Source of the DNA: Cristatella mucedo
Lineage: Eukaryota; Bryozoa; Phylactolaemata; Cristatellidae
DNA: 64,000 bases
Reading direction: 5' to 3'
NCBI GenBank assembly: GCA_009760855.2
Contig: WPIO01000067.1
Location: 247,501 to 311,500 of the forward strand
A program made the position numbers and the translations under genes. Below, one piece after another: positions 1-13,268 of this stretch; position 1 is the stretch's first letter, and the number at the start of each line of letters is the position of its first letter. The notes under the pieces were generated by a model. It saw nothing but the letters and a program-made list of their open reading frames with translations. It made no database searches and was not told the DNA's origin.

Positions 1-1480
1 GCTAATATGAGCAACTCAAAGACTCAAACCCCCCACGGAGCGGACGTTCGCGAACGCGCGCTTATCCGCTTTGTGGGTGTTTGAGTTCAAGTTTGTGCGG
101 GCAGAAGTCTCACCGTGAAGCTAGCGAGCTGGGCTACGCTGCAGTCTGCATCGCGACGCTCAATGCATCTCGGGAGGAGTCTTACTGCGCCGCCCAGTCG
201 ACGCCGCTTCAGAGGAGGCTGGGCCAGCTGGACGAGCGCCCTCTAGCGACGAGCGCGTGCGGGCCGCGCGCTCTCCACACACGTTTGTGTGCCTGTACGG
301 TCATTCTGGAACGCGAACGGCTGTCAGAAAGCTGAGCGACGGCTCTTGTGCTGGCTCTGCGCCAGCGGCGTCACAGCGATTCCCTTGCAAACGCAGTCTA
401 CTTGGCGACGCAACCGGAAAGATGTTAGGCAGGTCACTGGCAATTATTATCAAGCTGCCCGGCGGAGTTACCGCCGTCTTTTGACTAGTAGTAATATAGA
501 AATCGCCTGAAATAGGCCGGCCGATACTTCAAAAGCAAGCCTCCAATTAGCGAGGCTATTTATTGCGCATGTTCAGCCGCTTTTTAATCGCATCGGCGGC
601 GAATGCCCTCAGCGGCGGACGTGACGAGCCGCAGAGCGGCCCAAAGTCTTCTGCCGCCTCTGCCACCGCTGCCGCCGCTGCCTCTGCAATCGCTACTTCC
701 GCCGCAGCCGCCGCTGCCGCAGCTGCAAGGGTAAAGGTCATCTTGAAAAAGACAACAGGCGCTTCATCCAGCGCGTCCCCCGCTTCTCCTGCCGAAGGGA
801 AATTTCATTCGCCTTTAAATAGAACCGCCGGGTCGGCCACCTCAAAGTGAATCGCTGCGATTGCTACTGAAGGCAATCTCGGCAAGGCGGGAACGTCGAG
901 GGAGCGTCGTCGTTTTTCGATATCGTGCTCCTCATCGCGAAATATCGCCACTGCTTTTCTTAACCACTTTCTCAGCTCTGGTGACAACAAATTGTTTGGT
1001 GGTATTTTCCATATTTCCTACAGCATCCTAGTCTTTGGTGTGCATCGAACGACTGCGGGCAGCGGCTGAGCCAGAGGCAGCGGCGGAGCGTGGGCCCGCC
1101 TAAAGCGAGGCAGCGACCTTGACTTCGTCCTATTCCTAGGCCCTCTCCTCGATTATCGCGAACAGCGAAATTACGTCCTACTTCCACACACGTTGAGCAG
1201 TCGCTGAGTTAGCGCGAGTCGAATAAACGCGTGATTTTGTCCTAATTTAATTTCTCGTTAATTTCGAGCCCTTGAGCCCCGGCCGTACGAAAAAATCTAG
1301 CGAGTCTTGCCAATCTCACCCCCGCCCCCCGCCCCGCCCACGCCCCCGTAGATGCGAATTCGAGGTCTGCAGGCCCCAACCACCCTAGATAAAAATTCCA
1401 GCTCCGCTTCTGAATGTGGGATAGTGCTCCGATGCTTCATTGGAATTGACTTGCCTTCTCTCTACCGGCGGTTTAAAGGG
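1..1480. other. No gene recognised
   Basis: Moderately GC-rich DNA. Apart from the candidate exon at 569-730, only a C-rich tract at 1318-1347 stands out. Confidence 0.5.
569..730 (+). CDS. Candidate first coding exon, unassigned
   Basis: ATG then 54 codons (MFSRFLIASAANALSGG.., then a long Ala/Ser-rich run), ending at a donor-like gtaaag (731). The N-terminus is hydrophobic/basic. The opposite strand is also open. No homology recognised. Confidence 0.18.
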
Positions 1481-1501
1481 CGTGGAAAAAAGTTAAAGGC
1501 G

Positions 1502-1650
1502 AGCTGGCTTGGTCTAGCGGTCAAGGTGCTCTCGCCCCGGGGACCAAGGTCAGGCTGAGGTCGTGGGCTCGAGCCCCCGAGGCATATGTGAAGCAACCGA
1601 ATAGAGATTAAGTTCTCTTGGGGCGCTATATAAATAAATTATATATATGC
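1502..1650 (+). mobile_element. SINE-1 (tRNA-derived)
   Basis: Pol III A box (tggtctagcggtcaaggtgc), B box (gtgggctcgagccccc), then aatagagattaagttctctt hairpin and an ATA-rich tail. Confidence 0.82.
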
Positions 1651-1667
1651 TTAAGAGATTAGCCTAT

Positions 1668-1813
1668 CAAAAAGCCTAATTTCTTTAGCGGGAGAAGAGC
1701 CCTGGCGGCTATCATCCCTGGCTTGCAGCAGTGAGCAGGGGATGCTTGCCTGCTGCAGCACTCGAACCCACAACCTGGATAGTGAATTGCGACCACTTTA
1801 CCTCTGGGCTAAG
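1668..1813 (-). mobile_element. SINE-2 (tRNA-derived)
   Basis: Reversed: body ctggcggctatcatccctgg, B box (cactcgaacccacaacc), A box (accactttacctctgggcta). Immediately follows a plus-strand SINE-1. Confidence 0.72.
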
Positions 1814-1999
1814 ACCCGGGGGGAGGGGGTCGTAGAGAGCGCAGTACGTGAAATCCCCAATACAGTTTCGCTATGCTAGCAACAGACGCTTTGTCGGTTT
1901 TTTGAATGGTTTTCTGCGCAACTTTCTACACTCGTCAAACGGAGCTTCGATATGCAGCTGGATTACAGACGTAAGCGAAAGCTCCGAACCGCCACTTCC

Positions 2000-2107
2000 G
2001 TAGTAGTGAGACTAGCCGTAGTAGTGAGACTAGCCGTAGTAGTGAGACCAGCCGTAGTAGTGAGACTAGCCGTAGTAGTGAGACTAGCCGTAGTAGTGAG
2101 ACTAGCC
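2000..2107. repeat. 18-bp minisatellite, six units
   Basis: Six tandem copies of gtagtagtgagactagcc; the third has one change (accagcc). Confidence 0.95.
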
Positions 2108-2369
2108 GCCAATGTTGTATCGCCGCGATCGAGTGAGGCCGAGGTTTCGCTTGTGACCGCGGTAACAACTTTTGGGTAATTCTGGCACATCTCTCTGGGC
2201 AATCGGCGAGCGCTCGCCGCTGCGAGAGGTGGGCGTCGTGCGGCGTCCGACGGACGGATCGCGGCGGCTACACGCCACGCCCAACTGCCTAGCCGACTGT
2301 CTGCCTCAGACGCTCCCCCTCTGCCCTCAGCTCAGCCGGAAACTCTGCAGCAAAACCACCTAATCTCCG

Positions 2370-2405
2370 TGACAATTATATAATTCTATATAATAATAAA
2401 ATAAT

Positions 2406-2439
<34 letters not shown>

Positions 2440-2500
2440 ATAGATAATTATACTATACGATAATTATATATATATATATATCTCGCTATATATATATCTT
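2370..2500. repeat. AT-rich stretch with (TA)n
   Basis: Mostly A and T, several short (TA)n runs; capable of self-pairing. No gene seen. Confidence 0.85.
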
Positions 2501-2504
2501 GCTA

Positions 2505-2665
2505 ATCGAATGCATGTCACCTCTAACCATGTTGCGGTTGTTGACATTGAAGATGCCACCATTAACCATTTGATCATGCTTCCTTTGCAGCAAATGTAAA
2601 GTGCCTAGAAAGAGATTAATTTTTTGAGGGCGCATTGCAAATGTATTATTATTATTATATAAATC
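2505..2665 (+). mobile_element. LINE B tail
   Basis: 3' UTR (gcatgtcacctctaaccatg), hairpin (gcctagaaagagattaattt) and ATT repeats. Confidence 0.8.
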
Positions 2666-3080
2666 AGGCTATTAAATCAGGTATAGCGTTCAACCTGATC
2701 ATTGCTCGAGAGCGTTGGGGGAGGAGGAGTGGTGGGTGGGGTGCTGGAGGGGAGTCGACGAGGTTCGACGATGCTCCGTCACACCGAGACCGGATGCGAT
2801 AAATTCGTATTCGCTCGCCTACTGCACAGACCTTCCGGCAGCAGCAGCGTCAGCAGAGGAAGCAGCAGCGTCAGCTGGAGTAGCAGCGGTAGCAGCAGCA
2901 AACGCAGTCACCGACGCAGCAAACGCAGTCACCAGCTCGGCTATCAGCTTAGGCAGCTAGGCAGAGAGAGGGGGCCACTTGTTCGTGCCCCGTCGGGCGG
3001 AAAATCCACCCACTCCAGCCGTCGGCTATCTTCAGTCTAAATATATACATTGTGTTCTTCCGTCCGGCTGAAGTCCTCCA

Positions 3081-3259
<179 letters not shown>

Positions 3260-4500
3260 ACTCTTCTCTGACCGCTCGCCGCGGGTGAGTCTCCAGAAAA
3301 TTCGAGCCGTCAGCGATAGCCGCCGATAGAAGGTCGGCGGTGCGCTTGCGCACCGACCGGCCTGACGCGGCCGGCAGGCGGCGGGGGGTGGGCAGGTAGA
3401 CGACACGTGACTCAGGCATTCAAGTGCGCCGGCCGACCGGTCAGTGCGCCGGGAAGCTCCGTCGAGCCGAGGCCGAACCTTCGGCGGCCGCCAGCCCTGC
3501 CAACCCGCCCACAGGCCGACGTCAGCCAGCAGACGCCGCAGCCGGGGCTCATCGCTATCCGAGGGCGCAGCCAGGTGAGCTAGCCACAGGTGAGCTCCTG
3601 CGATCAGGCGAGGCATCCCTGGTTAGGCTCCTCAGTCTCTGCTTCGCTGCTCCGGCTGCAGCGGCGGCAGTAGTTCCGCGGTCTGCGATGAGGTTTCAAG
3701 CTCGTTGCAATTCGAATCTCTCTCTCACCACGACTCTACCTCCGCCTTCACCTTTCGCGCGGCTCGGCGGCGGCGAGGCTGACAGCTCGCGGCGGCGGCG
3801 GTCCGACGGCGGCCGCCCGCTGTCAGCCAGCGAGTTTCCGCAGCCAACTACTAGCCGACGGTCCGTCCGCACGTCGACACCTCGACACCTCGCCTTTAAC
3901 CAGCAGGGCCCCGGGGGTGCCGTGCGGAATACGTTGCAGCCGCGCGCAGGGCTCGCCTGTCCCCCACCGGACACTTCGACGACTGGCTTACTACGTAGTC
4001 TGACCTTTCGCTGGCGGATACGCAAAGCTTTACTGTGTGCGCCGCGAAAGCGGCTCTCCAGGCGGCCGCTCGCGACGTCGCGAGCGGCGAACGCAAGGAA
4101 CGCTAGGAACGCTAGGAAGGCGACGACGCGCCGCAAAATGGCCTTCGCGGGCGGCGGCGGCGGCAGCGTAGTCACGTGCACACCTCGCGGCGACCGTGTG
4201 CGCGGCAAGCGACGCGTCAGTAACGTTAGCGTCGCGGCGGTACGCGTCGCGCGGCCTCGCTTGGCGCCTTGGCTCTGTCGTCTAAAGGTGACGACTTGCA
4301 GTACCGGATTACCGCGACTTTTATCTCTTCCATCCGCGCCGACGCGCAGCGTATCTTCGCCGAATAATCTAGCCAACATCTGAGAGCCACGAAATGATTA
4401 GCAATTACTAGCGAGCAATTTTAGCAGAGCTGGCTGGCTGGCTGAAGGGAGGAGTGTGATGGCGCCGAATGCCTCGGGGTCTGCAGAAAGAGTCTCGAGC
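3260..4500. other. CpG-rich block
   Basis: GC-rich, CpG-dense, lying between the (CT)n and (GA)n arrays. A 319-codon plus-strand frame (3424-4383) is open but looks compositional: rich in R, A, P and S, with an open frame on the opposite strand too. It may be a promoter or CpG-island-like region; no gene is assigned. Confidence 0.5.
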
Positions 4501-4525
4501 AGGACGACAGCAAGACGACAACAAG

Positions 4526-5024
<499 letters not shown>

Positions 5025-5039
5025 CAGGATTGAATAGCT

Positions 5040-5305
5040 AGATAATGTTTGAAGTGTGTGCGCTCGTTTGTGCCTGTGTGCGTGCCTGTGCGAGTGCATG
5101 TGTGTTGCGTGTGTTTGTGCCTCTGTGTGTGTGTGTGTGTGTGTGTAGTGTGCGTATGCGTCTACGTGTCTATGTGTTAATGTTTCTGTATCTCTGTGCC
5201 TGTGTGTATTTGTGTGTGCGTGCGTGCTTGCGTTTGTACGCGGCGTGAGTGCGCGTGTATGTGAGCGTGTGTGAGTGAGTGAGTGAGTGATTGAGTGAGT
5301 GAGTG
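5040..5305. repeat. TG-rich sequence with (GT)n and (GAGT)n
   Basis: Alternating purine-pyrimidine TG-rich stretch, (GT)n at about 5126-5148 and GAGT units at 5271-5305. Confidence 0.9.
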
Positions 5306-5317
5306 GGGGAGTGAATA

Positions 5318-5566
5318 ATAATAATAATAATTCACTTGATAAAGCGCCCTCAGAGAACTTAATCTCTCTCGAGGCGCTTTACGTTTGCTGTAAAGTGAAA
5401 TGCAATTGAATGGTAAGTAAAATCATGCTTGAAAAACAAACGAAATGAATAATATGGTTAGGGGTGAACATGCACAGGGTCAGCATGCAAATGTGGTTAG
5501 TGGCAGCATGCACAGTGTCAGCACGCATAAGCACATCAAGGACGAATCACAGGGACCCACTAAATG
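5318..5566 (-). mobile_element. LINE B 3' UTR fragment
   Basis: Reversed: ATT repeats, hairpin with aatctctctcgaggcgcttt, and the full gtcagcatgcaaatgtggtt 3' UTR, ending at gacccactaaatg. Confidence 0.85.
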
Positions 5567-5785
5567 AATGCGCCGCCTCCATGCTTGTGCCGCTTGGCTA
5601 GAATTGTTCGAGCTGTGAATGCGCTTCCCTCCTTGAATGATCTTCAGATTTACTCACGGGCACTAATGTTGTACGTCCAGGTACCCTTATTCCTTTTTTT
5701 TTTAACTACCCGTATTCCGGATTCGAGAACGTGTCATGCGCTTCAAATGACTGAGGAGACAAAATTGAAGATTTTGCTTTTAAAC

Positions 5786-5930
5786 GGCCTCGCTTGTCTT
5801 GCGAGATAAGAACGCCCGGCGACTTTTACCCAGAGGTCAATAAATAACTGTCTGCTGCTTGACTCGAACATACGACATACATCACGGGTCTTGGGTCACG
5901 AATGTCAAAACCTCAACCCTGGGTTAAGGT
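5786..5930 (-). mobile_element. SINE-2 (tRNA-derived), diverged
   Basis: Reversed: B box (gactcgaacatacgac) and A box (cctcaaccctgggttaaggt); body degraded. Confidence 0.55.
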
Positions 5931-5940
5931 CAATGGGCAG

Positions 5941-6480
5941 TAATAATAATGAAATATAAATAATGCTTACCCAATCGTAAATAGAACGAACCTTTTTTTT
6001 AATGGGCTTTAGAAATGCTGTAGAGGAAGCATCTCAATTGGTTTGTGAATGCATATATATCAGCACCCGTACAAACAAAAGAATAATTTACACAGATCCA
6101 GTAAGCTGTGCAGGAATTTGACAGATGCACAGTCCAGCTTGACAGTGGTACCATTATCTAAGATGGCTCAAATTTTGCAGAGGTACATGCCGGTTAGTGA
6201 GCAGACTTTTGACTGTCGAGCTGAACTGTCGAGTCGAACTTTATGTAGCGAAGGGTCACTTTGGAAATGGACACGCAGATATCGTGCACAGGATATTCGC
6301 TAGCCGAGACCATTATTAGAGTTCGGCTTTCCAATTTCTTTGCAGCGCTAGGGTTTTCCTATAGCTATTAAGTTGATTTTTCTGCATTCAGTTTTTAACA
6401 TGTTGCTGACATCCAAGTCCGAATGTCAGTAATACATGTATTCAATTGAGTTGAGAGAGTTGGGCATGTTGGAAGGCCCG
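5941..6480 (-). mobile_element. LINE B internal fragment, old
   Basis: Reversed, degenerate match to LINE B: tail-like gctttagaaatgctgtagag at 6008, then ctttccaatttctttgcagc and acatccaagtccgaatgtca corresponding to the LKLN region. No open frame. Confidence 0.6.
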
Positions 6481-6499
6481 GATGGATTGGGGTGCACGG

Positions 6500-7270
6500 G
6501 GGGGGGGGGTAGGTGGGCCACCAGCGAAGGTCTTGCAAACTGACGATCTGACACCGAGCACGCGCCGGTACACAAACGACAAAAGGCAGACGCCGAGGGC
6601 GGCTCCAGCACTTATGTATTCCGTCAACTCGCGCGAAGCGCTACACCAGTTCTCCCCTCTGTCCTGTTTCCCACTGCCTGCTCCTCCTCCTCGTCCAGGT
6701 GGCGACTCACCCTTGTAAGACCTCAACTCATTCAACCACAATCCCATATAACCCATAGATAAATCTATAAAGCCATAAACCCGCAATAAACCATCAAGCA
6801 AGCCGGGCAGCAGGTCTTTTATCTGCTTTCTCTAGCTTGCTCTTAGTAGTAGTCCTGGCTGGCTTACGTCTGAGGAAAATCATTGGGCATCTGCGAGAGG
6901 GCTCGGAAACTGTGCTTCGTCAGCGGACCGTACTCGTCCAGGAAATCGGGCCCGTTTCGTGCTGCAGCGATCCGCCCGTGTGGGCAGGTCGGGCAGCTGA
7001 ACGTGCAGAAGGGCTCAGAAAGAGATTTTCCCTGACAGCATCAAGGTCAGGGGTCACGAGGTTTGGCAATGACTATAATGTCTCCTCGTGTGAGAGTGCT
7101 GGAAACCGACTGGGCGCCTTGACTTGAGACTGAGACAATGCTATGGACGCGCGATGCTACGTGGGTCACTGCCTTCGCTAAAGCCACGCCTCTTTGGCAC
7201 GAGGTCGTGCTTACGATAGGTAGCTTGATGCGTGAAGGACGCGGAAATTTAGCTTGTAACTGGGAGTTTG
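6500..7270. other. No gene recognised
   Basis: Contains a ten-G run at about 6499 and no repeat or coding signal I can name. Confidence 0.5.
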
Positions 7271-7271
7271 T

Positions 7272-7378
7272 GATAATAATAATAATAATAATAATTCACT
7301 TGATAAAGCGCCCTCAGAGAACTCAATCTCTCTCTAGGCGCTTTACATTTGCTGTAAAGTGAAATGCAATTGATCTAA
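7272..7378 (-). mobile_element. LINE B tail
   Basis: Reversed ATT repeats and hairpin; the loop-side arm reads aatctctctctaggcgcttt, i.e. one or two extra CT units compared with most copies. Confidence 0.8.
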
Positions 7379-7379
7379 C

Positions 7380-8210
7380 TTGGCCTAAGAGAAATCTGCA
7401 TCGCCGAAAAGCGGTGCGGTTACGGAGCCTGAGCTATTCTCGCTCGTGCTCTGACCAGTGCTGCGAAAGCATCTGGCGGCTTGGGACTCGTCGATCGAGA
7501 GCAAGGCGAGGCAAGTAGCAGGCACTGGGCCTCGCAGCCACGTGACCGGAAACGGCGAACCGAGCGCGTCTAAGCTAGTGACTTGGAAAAGCAGATTTTA
7601 GCTACCAGCTGTCCTACTAACCTGTTCTACTAACCAGTAGCCCCGAGTATCTTCTAGGGTGCTTTGGCATACTGCCTAAGAATGACTTGCGCTTTTGCAT
7701 GCTTGTCTAAGCGCGATACAACGCTTGTCCTTAACCCTCGGTTATCACTAAGATAGCGAGACGGCTCCCTCTATGGGAGCTATAATTGCAACCTGCCATT
7801 AATATTGTTATGCTAAACAACAAAGTATGATGTAACTGGCTCCTTGTTATAATTGGGGAACCATTGAAATCTTTCTCGTTTTACAGAAACTAGGTTGACA
7901 TGCACGCGCCAATGTTTTTTCTTTTACAAAGTGCTCGGGTTTTGAAAATTATCTTCCCAATTCTTAGGTCTGCGCTGCATTTGGAGAAGGTCGTTATACG
8001 GTCTGGTTGCATTACAGCGATGGATAGATCTATATTCTTGGGTAAGTTTTGAAGACCTCGTTCGTGTAGCAGCAAATGCTCCTAACAGCAAATTCCTGTA
8101 CGTTTTACAAATTCCCGCTTCTTTAGCCCACCGCTCGAATAGCAGCTCATATCAAGGGCGCATTTACATGATTGAGCCTACTATGCCTGCTGTCAGCTAC
8201 ATAACATTGC
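7380..8210. other. No gene recognised
   Basis: Ordinary-composition DNA between LINE B fragments; no feature identified. Confidence 0.5.
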
Positions 8211-8211
8211 C

Positions 8212-8960
8212 GAATTCGGTCTCGTTTAGACAGGGGATGCCACATCTAAACTGGTCTATGTACTTGTGACCTCCCGTCTCGACTTCTGTAACTCACTGCT
8301 TGCTGGTCTCCAGACGTGTGTAATCAGGCGCTTACAGCTGGTGCAAAACTCTGCAGCTAGACTCATTTTGTGAGTGTTGGAGTTGCCACATCACACCACT
8401 TCTCGCCGTCCTACACTAGCTCTCTATCAACCAGCGTATCGAGTTCAAGGCTCCTTAGCTTACTTAAAATGTCTTCGTTCTCTGGCTCCAGCTTACCTAT
8501 CAGAAATATTCTCCCAACAGGCTAGGTATTGTATCAACAGCTTTTCTTACTCGAATTGTTTAGCCATACCCAGTACGAACCCTCGAATACTTTGGAGACC
8601 GCGTCTTTAGTTCGTATGCTCCTAAAGCGTGGAACTCACTCTCAACTGATGTCAGACACCCCTGACTTGACATTTAAAAAGAAGCGTAAAACGCTCTTGC
8701 TTATCACAGCATTTAGTGAGTCCTTGTGAGTCGTCTTTTTTGTGCTCATGTGCGCTGACATTGTGCATGCTTCCATTAACCGTATTTGTTGACACTGATC
8801 ATGTCACCTCTAACCATGTTATGCTTGTTGACATTGTGCATGCTACCACTAATCATTTGATCGTGCTTCCTTTACAGCTTAGGTAAAGTGCCTTGAAAGA
8901 GATTGAGTTTTTTCTGGGGATGCTATGCAAATGCATTGTTATTATTGCTATTATTACTGT
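8212..8960 (+). mobile_element. LINE B 3' fragment
   Basis: About 750 bp: C-terminal coding remnant (SRLDFCNSLLAG, RSLAPAYLSEIF) with frameshifts, 3' UTR, hairpin and a degenerate ATT tail. Confidence 0.82.
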
Positions 8961-8964
8961 TATT

Positions 8965-9140
8965 TTTAATAACCTCGTATCTTTCAAGTCTTAGCTCAAG
9001 ACGCATCTGTTCCGGTCGGCTTTTTCTTCGCCTCAATGATTTGGTTAATCAATCTCTTGTAAGGCTCCCGGATCTATTTTGTGTTTTCGCTTGCGTTTTC
9101 ATAGGGTGCTATATAAGCGATGTATCAATATTAGCAGATT
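8965..9140 (+). mobile_element. Possible 3' end of a further LINE
   Basis: Contains a possible C-terminal remnant FKS..LKTHLFRSAFSS followed by agggtgctatataagcgatg, which resembles the descending hairpin arm of these LINE/SINE tails. Short and diverged. Confidence 0.35.
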
Positions 9141-9519
9141 TTATTAAAGAGCTGGCCGCGTCCCAAGAAATGAGATTACAAAAGAATAAAATGCCTGTAA
9201 TTTCTTTGCAGCGTCGTTGGCTTGATATTCTACGTGGATAAGTTAGATATTAGTAAGCTTCAAAATAGCCCGGTAGAATGCCGATATGTCAGGAGTTACT
9301 CTGATTGATATCACATTGACACACCTACTGACACCACACACACCACAGATAACACAGACACAACCGCTGCTGTCGGCCAAGTTCTTTTCAGTCATTCCCT
9401 CGTATGGAGCTGTAGTTCATTGAAGACCTCTCGGAAGTTCAAGATGGCGCCAACTGCAAGCATCTTATGGCACCGGAAGAAAGATCTGCTGAGAGTTGTA
9501 AAGTTTTAAAAGTCTCACT

Positions 9520-9965
9520 GGGACGTCACAAAGGAATGGATGGACCAAATCGGCTCGTGTATCCTCATCTGATAATTCAAATATTTTTTGAAATTCTAGG
9601 TAGCTTAAAGTAGACAGGCCTGACTGTGGAGCTGATATAGGAATCTTGCGAAAGATCGAGCGTTTTAACTCAGCATATCACAGGACACTCGGATTCCGTG
9701 CACGAGAAGTGCTAGCAGAGCCTATTTTTCAGATTAAGCTTTCTCGCTCCTTAGTAACACTAAATTCCCATAGCTACAAAGCTGATTTTATCGCAATTCA
9801 AATTGAGAAAGATTGCCGCCATCCTGGCGCCTATATTAGAAATATTTGCTGCGAGGGAGTGAAAAGAGTTTGAAAGGTTGGTATGCAGAGGGAGATAATA
9901 CCACACGGGTGCATTTGCATGGAATTTTTTTGAAAATGAAAGCCAATGTTGTGCTTGCAATTACG
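9520..9965 (-). mobile_element. LINE B internal fragment, old
   Basis: Reversed match to the RT C-terminal region of the 28.1-29.6 kb copy: ctgtggagctgatataggaa, ggattccgtgcacgagaagt, gccatc-type segment. Heavily mutated. Confidence 0.65.
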
Positions 9966-11990
9966 TCCGCAAGAGAAGAGCACAAACTGTGAAAAAAAAT
10001 TCTGCGGTCTAACCCGCCGGGCCGTTGATATCTAGTCTGCGGAACGCCTCACCGAGGCCGGACCTAAAGCAATGCAATGCACCGCCAGTAATCGCCTGCC
10101 CAGACGATATTTGCTCAAAAAGGACTTAGCGACTAATTGCATCACAAACTTCCGAGAGACCGTGAGATCTAGCAGAGCTAGCTGAGACGGTCTGTTTACA
10201 CTCGCTGCAGATTGGTGTGATTTTCTCTCAAGCTTGACTGGAGCGTATTTGCCATGTACTATGTTTTAAAAAAAACGAGTGGCTTGACAGCAGCTCTCTT
10301 AAAGAGGCAATGATACTGAAGACATATTTAACATTAATTATAAAAGGTAGCAGGAAGTCTAGGCATCTAAAAAAAATAGCAGTAAGACAGATTATAGCGT
10401 AGAGCAAGATTTTCTGCCGGATGATATCGTCGTGAAAAGTTTATGGTTTCAAGTAAATTCTCCCTGTTCACAGGCTATTTCAGCAGGCTAGCTTCGCTTC
10501 GTATTAAATGGCCCAATCGTAGGCACTAAGCCCTCGCTATCGTGTAAGAAACGTTGAGTGGGGTAGCACCGACAGCACGGCTAACTTAAGCTGGGTTTTT
10601 TGCTTGCCTTTAGCCGTGGTATTCGGTATGTTATTCGCTATTGATGAACAATATTATTTTTGTTATTTGTTATTGCTTGCATTTATATAGCAGTGTGAAA
10701 GCTTAAATCCGTAGCTCCTTTTACGTAAGCGAGTCTATATCCACTATTTTGCAGGAAGCCTTCAACCGAGAAACCCACGACAGCCCTCCGCTTAGTCTTA
10801 GTGCGGTGAATGCTAGTACGCTCACAGGCAATAAATGTTTCGTAGCATCGCCAGCTTGCCGCGGGTAACGTTGTGAAATATTTTTTTCCTTCTTAATGTT
10901 TTTCCCTTTTACCGGAAGAGGTGGTTTAACTTTGAAACCTAGAGCTTCACAGTTCCGGAAGCCCAACGAGCTGGACCGCGGCCACATATCTGGCCTCGTC
11001 CGCACGTGGGTGTCCGGATAGCTAGTTGTACCGCTTTGAGCATCGCTGCAGCACCGATTCTCAACTATTAAATTGACCAGTTCGCTTCGCAGTCGTCGCG
11101 TCGTCGACAGCGAAACGCTGGAGCCATTATGGCAGGCGACCCTCGCGGAAACCTCGCAGGTGACCATCGCGGTGACCTTTCAGGTGACCCTCGAGGCCCA
11201 CGAGCATCGTCTCGTCAGCAACCGTTCGGAGCGGTCGCACCAGCCGCCCGCGGCGCCGCTGCCGATCGGGCGTCGCTCGAGATAGGAAGCTCGCTCTGGC
11301 ACGGCGGCGATGCCACCGCCGCTTCAGCCAGCTGCCTCTGGCCCGAGGCAGCGGCTCTCTGCGAGTCGACCCTGAGGCCCCGACCCGGATGTCAGAGGAG
11401 GGCCGGCAGGCGGATGAGAGGCGGCGGCGGCGGCTTCGGCAGCGGCTACCAAGACGGCTCGCCTGCGGCGGCGGTGGTGGCTGCGTGTAGCGGAGGTGAG
11501 GCGCTTGAAGCGAAGCGCCTCAGCAGAGCAGGCTTGTCTGAAAAAAGCTTGGCGACGGCACTTGGTCAGTAGTTTCTATCCAGCGAAATCCATTTATTTA
11601 TCCATTATTCATTATTTATTTATTGCATTATTTTATATTTATTTACCATTTTTATCTATCTAACGCCCTCGCAGCTCTGCCGGGCGATTGGTTGCTTCGA
11701 GGCTTTCGGAAGCGAATTTTCCCGCTGGGAATGAACCTTGCCCTCGAGTGGAGCTTACAAGAGGTCATCGGAGGTGTGACCTCGGGCAGCCACGCCTCTG
11801 TCCTAGCAGCCTAGTGAGCCGAGCTCGGCGATGCTTCCGCCCACACTGAACTAGTTTACTCTGAATAAGTGAGATCTAGAGGTCCTGCAGACAAGGTTAT
11901 CCCATTTTATCTAGTACGTCTTACGGATAAGAAAATAGAATGTATATTGCTTACTCTTGACCGACGGCACTCGCATTATTTTCAATAGGC
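9966..11990. other. No gene recognised; small CpG-rich patch
   Basis: A CpG-richer patch at about 11040-11520 holds the 24-bp triplication. Open frames there look compositional. The rest shows nothing. Confidence 0.45.
11133..11204. repeat. 24-bp imperfect triplication
   Basis: Three imperfect units beginning cag-g(c/t)g-acc within a CpG-rich stretch (caggcgaccctcgcgg, caggtgaccatcgcgg, caggtgaccctcgagg). Confidence 0.6.
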
Positions 11991-11994
11991 TTGA

Positions 11995-12140
11995 AATTAA
12001 TATTAATAATAATAGAACACTTGCACAGAACGCTAAGTAAACTCGATCTCTTCCTGAGAACTTTGCAATCACTGGAAAAGAAGCGTGTCAATCGGTTAGT
12101 GTTGTCCTGTACAAACCCACATTTAAATTCCAGCACGCAT
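11995..12140 (-). mobile_element. LINE B tail, diverged
   Basis: Reversed match: ttaataataatagaacactt, ctcgatctcttcctgagaac and gaaaagaagcgtgtcaatcg. Followed on the right by a SINE-2. Confidence 0.55.
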
Positions 12141-12151
12141 GAGCACACAAG

Positions 12152-12312
12152 GTCTTAGTCCAAGGTCAAGGTGCTCGCTCTTCACGACCCAGGTCGTGGT
12201 TCCGAGTCCTGCTGTCGGCGATTCTTTATTGCCCACTGCAAGCGGTAGTAACAGAGGTTACGGCCCTTCTGCCTCTACATGAATGAGGCTGTTAAATCAG
12301 CCTTGACCTTTA
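12152..12312 (+). mobile_element. SINE-2 (tRNA-derived)
   Basis: A box (tagtccaaggtcaaggtgct), B box (gtggttccgagtcctgc), body with cactgcaagcggtagtaaca and 3' gaggctgttaaatcagcc. Confidence 0.75.
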
Positions 12313-13075
12313 ACCTTAACAATTGACAATGCGTGCAGACGGAGCACGTGCTGAAAGGAGCTGGAGGATTCGTAGCCTTTTTTAATGACGTCAAGTCAGG
12401 GGATCAAGTCCTGACGTCAGTCAGTCAGTCAGTGCGTTTCTGGCTTTGGCAGCGTGAAAGCAAGATGAAGGCGACATGAAGCCACAGCATCTATGGAGCG
12501 TTTACGAAGTTCTCTTGCTGCCTCGAGAGCCGCTGTAACTCATTTGTTCACAAGGCCTTGACCGAGCTTGAAAAACCGGAAGCCTCGCTGGTGCATGCTA
12601 CACGATCATTGGGCGGATTGCCAATGGTATTACCCATCGATGTGTGTAGGTTTATAGAGGTGGTCTGAAAGGTTAATTTGATGGCGAGTCCGTTGCAGGA
12701 GAGACATAAGAATGCTGTAAGCCTCTTTCCCATTTTTGAGATGTCCCCTCGGAACTATGGCGCTGTAGCGCCGCCGCCCGGAACACCTCCGCTGCCCTCT
12801 TAGCCTGGCGACAAGCCTCTGTAAACAGACGATAAATTTTCCCGCCAGTGCCCGGAGAGCCCACTAACTACCTCATGAAATGCGTCTCTATCAAAAAAAT
12901 GGCCACCTCCTACGGGGTCACTCGGAATTTTTGCGTCGTTTTCGAGCAAATTTTATGTCACCTGAAAGATCTACAATCTAGCTAAGAAAATTTTAGCCCG
13001 GAAGATGTAGGTACTATTGCCTGGAAAAATGCTAGCCGCCATTTCTGAGAGCCTGCAGAAAGCCCTTTACAACTC

Positions 13076-13268
13076 TCTCTCACACACACACACACACACA
13101 CTCGCACTCTTTCTCTCTCTTATCTATCTCTGTGTCTTTCTGTCTCTTTCTTTTCTCTCTTTATCTCTCTCTCTCTTTTTATCTTTCTCTTTCTGTCTCT
13201 CTTCCACTCTTTTTCTCTCTTATCGTTGTCTTTCTGTCTGTCTGTCTGTCTCTCTCTCTATTTATCTC

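Noticed and set aside
2000-2107. CRISPR array
   Set aside because: Head-to-tail 18-bp units without spacers in a eukaryotic genome: a minisatellite.
3424-4383. 319-codon plus-strand open frame
   Set aside because: Lies in a CpG-rich block with a long open frame on the other strand as well; Arg/Ala/Pro/Ser-rich with no recognisable domain. Composition explains it.
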